From Blastomussa wellsi (Eukaryota; Cnidaria; Anthozoa; Scleractinia; Plerogyridae): a stretch of DNA of 64,000 nucleotides. Positions 56,092 through 64,000 of this stretch are shown here, piece after piece. The position numbers and the translations under genes are program-made. The stretch spans positions 2,186,996 through 2,250,995 of the forward strand of contig OX393563.1 in assembly GCA_947652115.1 (NCBI GenBank), read 5' to 3'. Numbering within the stretch: the stretch's first letter is position 1; each line of letters opens with the position of its first letter. The notes below the pieces were generated by a model, which was given only the letters and a program-made list of their open reading frames with translations, ran no database searches and had not been told where the DNA came from.

Positions 56092-56427
56092 CCCAGGGGG
56101 GTAATCGCGTTATACATGACAGGTGGTGGTGGGGTGGGGTGGGGGGTGTGGTTCGACGGAGCCCAAAAAAATACACGAGCCTGAAATTTTAGACCCAAAA
56201 TATGCCTGGCATCAAATACCACAATACGGATTTATTCAATAAACAGACTCTTCTAATGCATGATTTTGCACGATTTCGCTCGGAGATGTGACCCAAAAAA
56301 TACGCCTATTTTTTTTAAGACATAAAAAATACGTGACGGATCTTATACACAGGGGGTAGATTTTCAACCCAAAAAAATACGTCGGACCCCCCCTCCCCGT
56401 CATGTATACTGCTAGTACCCCCCTGGG
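56092..56427. mobile_element. hAT-like MITE with perfect 8-bp TSD, 336 bp
   Basis: CCGATTAG is duplicated exactly at 56084-56091 and 56428-56435. The ends CCCAGGGGGGTA and TACCCCCCTGGG are perfect inverted repeats, with further pairing of ATACATGAC and GTCATGTAT. An 8-bp duplication is typical of hAT elements. Confidence 0.87.
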
Positions 56428-56990
56428 CCGATTAGAAGCCTCCCTTCTCTGCCATATAATTTAATGTACCTATAAATATTTTCTGAGCATTTCTTACCTA
56501 TTCAAAGAAAAACTACTTCTCTTCGTCGATTATTCTAGCTATGATTCTTGTTTTAGAAATGTTTGACAATTCGTCCCACTCATTCAGTCCGTGATGCTGA
56601 AGGATGCAACAGGAACATACGTTTAGAGCTGTATCAAACTCATTTCCATAAGAAACATTGTGCACCTAGACTCGTTTTGAAACAGAGGTAGAAGGCAACT
56701 CGCAAATGGCTTTTAAGCCCGCTCGCTTGATGAAACTTTTACAATTCAGAAATAGTTTGCTGATTAAGACTTTTGAGCACATTGTAGGCCTATGATGATG
56801 ATGAGAACCAATTCACATTCCCGCTGTTTTCAAGACGTTTATCATAATTTATGCTTTAGTCTCGGGACTATTCATAATTCGATGAAACGTGCGGTAATTG
56901 ATTTCCGAACCATTAATTTTTAATTGCAACTAGCTAATTGAAAAGTTGGCGATAGACAAGAGATATTTGATGACAGTATTTGACATTGAA
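56428..56990. other. Intergenic, contains a dispersed repeat fragment
   Basis: The block at 56640-56715 is the reverse complement of 37325-37410 and related to 59781-59850 (GACTCGTTTTGAAACAGAGG core). No gene. Confidence 0.5.
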
Positions 56991-57034
56991 CCTAACCCTA
57001 ACCCTAACCCTAACCCTAACCCTAACCCTAACCC
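56991..57034 (-). repeat. Interstitial telomeric repeat, about 7 CCCTAA units
   Basis: Uninterrupted CCTAACCCTAA... array of 44 bases, the TTAGGG telomere motif read on the minus strand, surrounded by ordinary sequence. Confidence 0.97.
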
Positions 57035-57096
57035 ATAACAATGTTTCACTGTTATTTTGCCTATGTAAACTAGTTCAAGCGTTTTATTTTAGACTA

Positions 57097-57191
57097 CGTC
57101 CACACTAATCCGGATAAATTTGAAAACGAAACTTTTTTCCCCGGATTGGCCTTCCGTCCACACAAAAACGGCGTTTTCGGTCACCGAAAAC

Positions 57192-57222
<31 letters not shown>

Positions 57223-57449
57223 AGCGCTGGCTAGATGTGTTAGCTATAGCGTGGACGGCGGAAACGGAACTGACATCGGGATTTTGACGGAACTGACATC
57301 AAATCAGCCGAACAATGTGGCTCAGGTAATGTTTCCATGCCAGTCTAGCGGTGAAACAATTTGCAAACGGTCAAGTGTGGACAGAAAACATTTCATCCGC
57401 TTTCGAGGCGAAAACGCCGTTTTAAAATTTATCCGGACTAATGTGGACG
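57097..57449. mobile_element. MITE with CGTCCACAYTARTCCGGATA ends
   Basis: The left end CGTCCACACTAATCCGGATA and right end TATCCGGACTAATGTGGACG are inverted repeats with two differences. TA stands at both sides, suggesting a TA target. No transposase. Confidence 0.75.
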
Positions 57450-57451
57450 TA

Positions 57452-57548
57452 TATAATTTTGTTTTATCAACTAGGTTGATAATGTGAATTGGCCACCGTA
57501 AAGAGATTCAAGAGCTGACGTTTCGAGCGTTAGCCATTCGTCGGAGCG
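57452..57548 (-). mobile_element. Penelope-like terminal fragment
   Basis: Matches the arm of the palindromic elements (TTTTATCAACTAGGTTGATAATGTG..., GCTGACGTTTCGAGCGTTAG) but lacks the AGAGGGGG end and the second arm. It abuts the preceding MITE. Confidence 0.8.
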
Positions 57549-57743
57549 AACATACAAAGAGTAATTCCCTTAGAGTAATCCTTAGAGTAATTCTTCATCA
57601 AAAGGGCTTCTTTTACCGCCGGTCTAAACTACGCAACGGAGGCCCAGAAGCAAAACCCAGAACTTGATAAAAATATTATACAAAATTACAGTGGTAATAA
57701 CATGAAAAACCAATGCATTTTAATACACACGTTTCGCATGCTG

Positions 57744-57950
57744 AGCCGGTTAGCTCAGTTAATTGGTAGAGCGCCGGACTACCGTGCGGAAGGTCTCGCG
57801 GTTGAGCCCTAAACCGGACCAACACCACTCAGGGTCATAAAATAACTGACGAGAATGTCCTGCCTTTGCGATTAAAACTACAAATGGTCAAAGATTCTAG
57901 TTTTCTCGGATAAGTACGATAAACCGTGAAGGGTTTGTATAAAACAAAAG
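57744..57950 (+). repeat. tRNA-derived SINE (copy 2)
   Basis: The tRNA-like head GGTTAGCTCAGTTAATTGGT... with a degenerate B-box (GCGGTTGAGCCC) runs to 57820, then the tail CCAACACCACTCAGGGTC, AATAACTGACGAGAA, CTGCCTTTGCGAT. The 28.2-kb copy shares the tail. The D-loop insertion and poor B-box argue against a functional tRNA. Confidence 0.78.
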
Positions 57951-58181
57951 CGCTAGAACTGTCCGCGTATTTTTTTCATTATGGTATCCAAAAGTAAATT
58001 AAGTACTTTTTACGAAAAATGTCCAACTTACATAGCGGTCATTTTCTTTCCAAGAGCACGAAAATGGTTATAGTAAGCACTCCGGCATTCCAATTTCCTG
58101 TTTTCCGGGGCCGTATTCGTGAATTTGGAAAGTGACTACAAGGAAGTGCAATGCATTGTGGGAAGTAAGTAAGCAGCCAAG

Positions 58182-61100
58182 ATGGCTGTGTTGCAGGAAG
58201 GTGTAGAACACCTTTTGGCAATTTCATCGTCTTCTAAGACGCATATCCCTCCTCTATGTACGGTTATTACCAAAAGGTAAGTTGCTTTTTGCTTATTTGC
58301 TAGTCAAATATTGGTGACATACCTGGGGAAATTCTGCACTAATTTTGCGTTTAAATCGAAAATCAGCTGAACTGTGGTGGTCATTGTGTTCACAGGAAGC
58401 TGTACTTTGGTAACATTTCCTCACTACAGAATTTTGGCCACATTTAGTACTCGACAATAATGTTTTTAGAAGAAGTGTGGCTTAGCAGTGCAAATATGAA
58501 ATTTATAGCCCAAGCGGGAACGAAAACATCTTCAAAATAGTCTAGTCACGTTGATTTATATATTATAAAAGCTTATCACAAAGTAATTTATAAGATAGTA
58601 TAAACTTTGTCATGCTTAGATATAGTAATATACGTGTGCATATAAACGTATTGGTGTGGCTTGAATAAGGCAATATTAAAATTTAATTTGCAGATCATGG
58701 GCGACTTGTCTTTTAAAATAAAAATTAATATTCTTTTTTAACTTTCTTCCAATTAAAAAAAAAATGATTCTCTACCAATAAACAATTATTGGACGAGGTT
58801 GAGCAAAATATAGTGATTTATTCGCCGAAGCCAAAGGCTGAGGCAAGTAATTGATCGGCAAGACACTGACAAATCACAATATTTTGCGAAAACCGAGTTC
58901 AATAATTGTTTTATCATTCATTAACTTAATTTGTTTTAGTTTTGCACAATTACCTTTGGCAACTTTCGACCGCCTGCGTTCTTTATGAAGTATAAATACA
59001 GACAAAACCATAACTTCACATTCGATAACACACGCTAGTCTTCACCCAATTCAGACAATACTGAAGGGGCATAATTATTTTTGCTTCCTTGGTTGCATGT
59101 ATTCTTGCTGTTTTTCGAGTCTACTAGGCAATTGCTCTCACAAAAACAAGCTGCTATTTTCCTGGAATTGGCTCAACTATGCATGAGCAGATTATTATTT
59201 CGTAGCAGAATCACTTTTAGACGCTAATGCGCATGAGCAGACCATTATTCATGGGCAGTCATTTGTAGGTCACGTGGTAGGGTCTGGGCCAATGATAAGG
59301 AGGATAATCATGCTTGTTTGGTCTGAACAAGAAAGTGAGGTACACCATGTGTTGTAATGAGATTAAGGTACACTAAAATTGTGTTTTTATTATTTTGTGA
59401 TTTTTATCAATGTTCTAGCGAAAATGTTATACTTGAAGGAGAAGATCGTGATGGCTTCTTTCATTCATTTGTGGCACTGTCTGCTCATTACATTGGATTA
59501 AATGTCACCCAATGTAAGTAGCCTTGACTTTATTTATTAAGTACCTCTTGTGGGAGGCATAGTGATTCTGTGACTAAAAGTAGTTAACATAAACGAATAT
59601 CACACTCTTTTTGTGGATGTCTTGACTCACAAGGGGTAAAAAATATATTTTTTTGTCATGGGTTTGTAACACAGTAGGCCATTTCTGAGTTCTCTTTTGC
59701 CTCAGTGTCAAAACGTGCACACTATTCATATGAAAATGTGATCAACCTGCAATTTAATTTTCCTGCAAATGAAACTCATTTTCATAGAATGGTTTTGCAC
59801 TTAGACTCGCTTTGAAGTAGAGGGAAAGGGAACTCTGAAATAGCATATTCACCTGGCTTTGTTTTTGTAGCAAAGGAACATTGCCAATGTTGGAATGGGT
59901 GGGGGGGGGGGGGGGTGGTGGGCTGTTGAAACTTTGGTACCTTAAATTATTTCAAATTTGATTAAATGTCTCAATATTTCTGTCCAAGATTGTAGCATCC
60001 CACCCAGGGAGTGTAGAAATACTTCTAGTTGCTTCATTGCTAAAGCAACTACATTTTACATTACAATATAGCCCTATATGCTCGTCATGGACTCTTAGCG
60101 CGCTTTATTTTTAATAGAACATGGGCAAAAACTATAGAAGCCCGGTACCCCTCATGTAGTTTATGTTGCTTTGCGAATTGAAAAAAAAGGCGGCAACAAT
60201 CTTTTAAAGTTGCCTTTTTATTTCCTTCATTATGGCTGCTAAAACAAATATTAATGCAATAAGTTCAGGTGACTGGGGAGATGAAAACGTGGACGAGTGC
60301 CAGAAATATGCAGCGAGTGCCAGAAATACGAACAATGAGGCCGCACGTGCGTAAATTTGGTCATTCTAAACCAGCTAGAAGAGGGTTTTCCCAATATCCA
60401 ACAGTATAAGCTCTAGAAAAGCAGCTGAATTCCCTGGCCTAACGGCTCCGGCATCCACTAGCAGATTTTCTAGACCTCAAGCGGGTATTTTCTTGTAGAA
60501 CATGGATACCCATCTTCTAGTAGGTAAATAAGCAAGCTTTGGTCTTATGGGCTACTAGGCTCATTCACAAACTTTACTTACCAGCCTTACCTATCAGCTT
60601 TGGAGCCTTTGGCCAAGTTTAGGAATGGTATGAATGATTATTACTGTCCTTGAAAAATTCACCGGGATATCGTTGGAACCGAACAAGGTTTTGGCCTCTG
60701 AGATTTTATCTGATATCAGATTTCCAGGTTTTATAATCTGACTTGATGTTTACTATTTGTAAATTTACAGGTGGTGCCAACTTGCAAGTAATTGTGAAAG
60801 CTTGTAAAGTGCTCCTGAAATTTGTTCTTTTGGAATTAGAGAAGAAAAAAGAATCAAAGCAGCCTTTTGGAAAGGTACAATGTACATGACTTGTACTCCA
60901 TTTTGCTTAAGATGCAGATGACAACTATAATTATGGTAAAATAACATTTAGATGGCTTAGTGCTGACGGTTAACACAATGTGTGCAAAGAAATGTAATAT
61001 TTTAATTAAGTGTGAATGAATTTTAATTTTTAGTACCTTTCTTTCACTGTACATGAAATTAAAATCTGAAGATTATTGTCACTAAATTATGTGTGGTTGC

Positions 61101-63847
61101 AGAAAATATCATTACCTCCAAATCATAGGAGAAGTGTGGATATTTTTTTGGAACAAAACAATGTTAAGAGCTTTGTGTGCTTGATATCTTAGGTTTAAGA
61201 ATTTTTATCACCAGTTTAAAGAGTTTTATGATTCCTTGCTCTAAAATTATTGATATCCTGACAAGGTTTTAGTCTTTTTAAATCTACTTACTTTTTTATA
61301 TGTTTTATATGTATGTACTGTGTTTTTTAAATGTACAGTGCACATGTAACAAACCATGGTCTGGCACAAACAAATAGCCCATCTTTTTTGGGATTTTTGG
61401 ATTTTTCACCATGAGTATAAAATTTCCCCAATGATGGGAAAAAGGTCTGTGAATAAAAAACAGAACATTTTCAATTGGTTGTCACAAAACCTAAGTTTAA
61501 AGTTATTTTGATTACTGTATATATACAGCACCAGGGGTCTCAAAACAAGCCAGCCAGTTCCACCAGGTACTTGACTATTATGCTGCCGGCTGCTCTGGTC
61601 AAACTGTAACTGTAGTCGCTGATGCCTACGGTACTTCAAAACATTTTGAAACCCCTGCAGCACACTATAAATGTCTACAAGATAATTGACTGTGTTATTC
61701 CAGAAGATAATACATGTATAGCCTCTCCTTGGGAGAAGGGGTTCAAACCCTAACAACCTTCCTTGGGGGAGTATGGTTCTTTTCTGGAACAACACAATGT
61801 AATTCACGCACTAAAATACATTGTTACTTTGTGAATATATGTAGAAACAGTTGGTGTCCATTATTGAAGGACTTTGCAAAGGGCATGGCTGCCTAAAAAG
61901 AACAGAGATTATAACGTCAACAGCCATCTTGAAATCAGCTAGTGTTCTTAAGGACACAGGCAGGTTGGCACCATCAGAACCACAGAAAGATATCTCCCTC
62001 AGCCAGGGTGAAGACTTCTTTCAGCGCCTCCAGACAGCATTTACTGAGAGTGAAGACAATTCTTCAAGCTTTGTAAAAGACAAGACCAGGTACAGTATTT
62101 TTTGCCTTTCTACTGTAATATTATCATTTTTTATGTACAGTGTGAGAAATGGGTCCTGCTTAAATCATGAACAATTGGTGAGTGTGGGGAGGTGCCTGAG
62201 AGATTGGTGGAGCCAAGAACGTCCTCCATGTGCTGCAGGTAATCATGGTGACCCTGGGGGGTAGGAGAACAGTGTGTACATTACAGAACATGAACAAACT
62301 GACCTGACCCCAATAGGGAAGCTGTAAGTTCCCCAGCTGCTCCTGTGAGATTATGCTACTGACCCAATATTACTTACACAGAAACTGCTGAATAACATTG
62401 TCTCTAATTTAACTTAGCCCAAGTTACATTCAGCCACATGTCTAGCCTGCCTCATATGTTTTGCCAAAACCAAGTTATGGCTTGTGACATACTGTACATG
62501 ACAGCTGTCTTCCCCAACTTGTGAAAGAAGAGAAGGCTGCTGAACATAGAACATTAGGTTCATGATTTTAAGGTCCACGTGTATGCTCTAGTCCCCGCCA
62601 GGCCAACCTGAGAAAATGCTGTTCAAAGAGTAAATTACCATCATTGTGGTCTAACAGTCATCTCGTACAACAGCCCTAGTCTTTGTTGCCTCATGCTATT
62701 GAAACTGGATTGTATAGTTCATGTAAAAATCCAGAACAGACAAGCCTCTTCAATATGAACCCTGAAGGGAAAGAGAAGAGTGTCCAAAATTATTATCTAG
62801 GTGTCGGTCCAGAAGGCAAGGTTTGACTGTATGTTGAACAAATTTCTGGCGTCTATGCTCCATAATGATTTCTTAGAGCAATATTATACTGTGTGAATAA
62901 AATAAATAATTATATTTTTATTTACAGGGCAGAGAATGAGAAGGGTCTGTCTCCTGATATCAGTAGCACAGATGTGAAGAGCTTTTTCTCTAACAGTAAC
63001 GTTGCAGCCCTGCGACAACTTGGTGGTGGAAGGGTGTTGTTAGACTTGTGCCTTTCTTTGCCGGAATTTTCCAAGATAACTGAGGCTAAACCAACTTTGT
63101 CTTCATCACTGATGAGTTTGACATCCTCAAGGTGTGTATTGCACAGCCAAGCCTTTTTAACTTGAACTTTCTTTTAATAATAAGTAATTGTTTTTCCCCT
63201 CATCTCCCCCAGACCTGAGCCAGCAGCCAGGAAAAAAAAAGATATGTACTGTGTGGCGGGGCCAGATGGTAAAATGTTTGGTTCAAAGTTTGGGCACACA
63301 GTCTGCACAGACTTCAAGCAACGAAGAGCCCAACATTTTTCTGTCTGGCTTGTTCTTACTCAGTCAATAAACATTTTTTGGTATGACTGCTGACTGATTT
63401 AGCTGTGTTTTTCTTTCATGGATGTAGATGCAGCAGTTCTCTGCAAGTTTTTTCGGAGACCGGTGAAGTGCATTATTTTGAACTCTATCAAAAGTTGCAA
63501 CCAAATCTTGGAGTTTAAGTTTATAGTTCCAAACAGATGTTTGACTTTGTCATACATGATTATAGTTAGCAGAATTTTATAACTTGGGAAGCATTTATGA
63601 AGGACTACACAGTATGACAAAGAATTTGTACTATGTTTTGGTAAATCTTGCTCATCACCTTCTTGCACTTGTTACAGTGTTCAGGTACTGTCTTCAGAGC
63701 TGTTGGTTGTTTCAAGTATAATATCCATCCCAATTCTGGAACCACTCTCAGCAAGTCGAGTGGAGAAAGTATGTCATCTGGCATTAGGCTGCTTGGATGT
63801 TGCCCTCACAATTGCCATAGGAAACTTCAACATTGCTGGTGCTGCAG
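58182..63847 (+). CDS. Unrecognised multi-exon gene, first 7 coding exons (360 aa), continues off the right edge
   Basis: Exons: 58182-58276, 59419-59513, 60771-60874, 61845-62089, 62928-63131, 63213-63380, 63678-63847. All have AG/GT borders and one continuous frame (phases 2, 1, 0, 2, 2, 2, then 1 at the last donor). The ATG is in AAGATGG context. The product starts MAVLQEGVEHLLAISSSSKT. It is rich in leucine and predicted helical segments (VIVKACKVLLKFVLLELEKK; GGGRVLLDLCLSLPEF; VCHLALGCLDVALTIAIG), with charged serine-rich linkers in exons 4-6. This looks like an alpha-solenoid or other large helical cytosolic or nuclear protein. No signal peptide and no catalytic motif are visible. I cannot name the family. 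Confidence 0.78.
58780..58913. repeat. Foldback MITE in intron 1 of the right-edge gene
   Basis: The arms 58780-58818 (CAATTATTGGACGAGGTTGA, GCAAAATATAGTGATTT) and 58871-58913 (AAATCACAATATTTTGC, GAGTTCAATAATTG) are reverse complements with a few mismatches, around about 50 bp. Confidence 0.75.
59905..59921 (+). repeat. G homopolymer tract in intron 2 of the right-edge gene
   Basis: A long uninterrupted G run within GGGTGGGG... Similar runs lie near 13829 and 24339. It is probably variable in length. Confidence 0.8.
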
Positions 63848-64000
63848 GTACGTTATTTTTGGTACAGCATTTTCTTTGTAACACTTTGCTATAAGGGTAG
63901 GGAATTCCTCTAAGAACTACAGTAAATCTGCTAACTAGTCAACAATTTTTACAGTGTACACTTTCTTGACATTATTTTTTGTCACCTCCCTTAGAGAAGT

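Noticed and set aside
57744..57820. Functional tRNA gene
   Set aside because: The B-box is degenerate, the D-loop is expanded and the downstream tail matches the SINE copy at 28.2 kb.
1..64000. CRISPR arrays, bacterial operons, rRNA genes
   Set aside because: No regularly spaced direct repeats with unique spacers, no rRNA signatures, and the window is plainly eukaryotic.

Overview
This window is animal nuclear DNA: genes are split by GT-AG introns, intergenic DNA is AT-rich and packed with repeats, and there is a short TTAGGG-type telomeric array inside the sequence. The gene content (an apextrin-type ApeC protein, PAN/Apple-domain secreted proteins, NCS1) and the repeat content (Penelope-like elements, tRNA-derived SINEs, a Ty3/gypsy element) best fit a cnidarian, probably a stony coral or another hexacorallian. 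That is my inference from family content. No species can be named from the sequence alone.

Layout. 1.9-6.8 kb: a complete Ty3/gypsy retrotransposon on the minus strand, with two identical 154-bp LTRs, a perfect 5-bp target-site duplication and an unbroken 1436-codon gag-pol frame. 7.0-9.4 kb (+): a five-exon BORCS7-like gene whose start codon lies about 125 bp from the retrotransposon. 10.9-12.0 kb: a foldback-type DNA element with terminal inverted repeats built on GGGGCC/GGGGTC hexamers and a perfect 9-bp duplication. A possible small gene starts inside it and ends outside it. 15.2-21.5 kb and 24.7-30.5 kb (-): two tandem neuronal calcium sensor genes, an NCS1 orthologue of 190 aa and a 197-aa paralogue with a different C-terminal tail. 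Their first seven exons have identical lengths. 31-34 kb: minisatellites and SINE/MITE debris.

34.3-55.5 kb is a cluster of secreted PAN-domain genes. It holds a truncated, frameshifted copy (36.6-38.2 kb, +), a complete 732-aa protein with the order signal peptide, PAN, short fibrinogen-like module, EGF, ApeC, CUB, SRCR, SRCR (41.2-47.3 kb, +), and a 346-aa protein with signal peptide, PAN, the same short module and LamG (51.1-55.5 kb, -). The pseudogene and the 732-aa gene lie in a tandem segmental duplication. The domain exons are mostly bounded by phase-1 introns, a hallmark of exon shuffling. The architecture suggests extracellular recognition proteins, perhaps of innate immunity; this role is inferred from domains.

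56-64 kb: a hAT-like MITE, the telomeric array, a second MITE, a Penelope fragment and a SINE, then the first seven coding exons (360 aa) of an unrecognised gene that runs off the right edge.

Penelope-like sequences recur at 23.3, 39.2, 39.9-40.9, 44.8, 53.0 and 57.5 kb. Four of them share the same terminus, are flanked by 11-15 bp target-site duplications, and three are near-perfect palindromes of the element end. Five contain a hammerhead-like motif. Coordinates of spliced genes were derived by hand from splice consensus plus frame continuity; each exon set below closes in frame.
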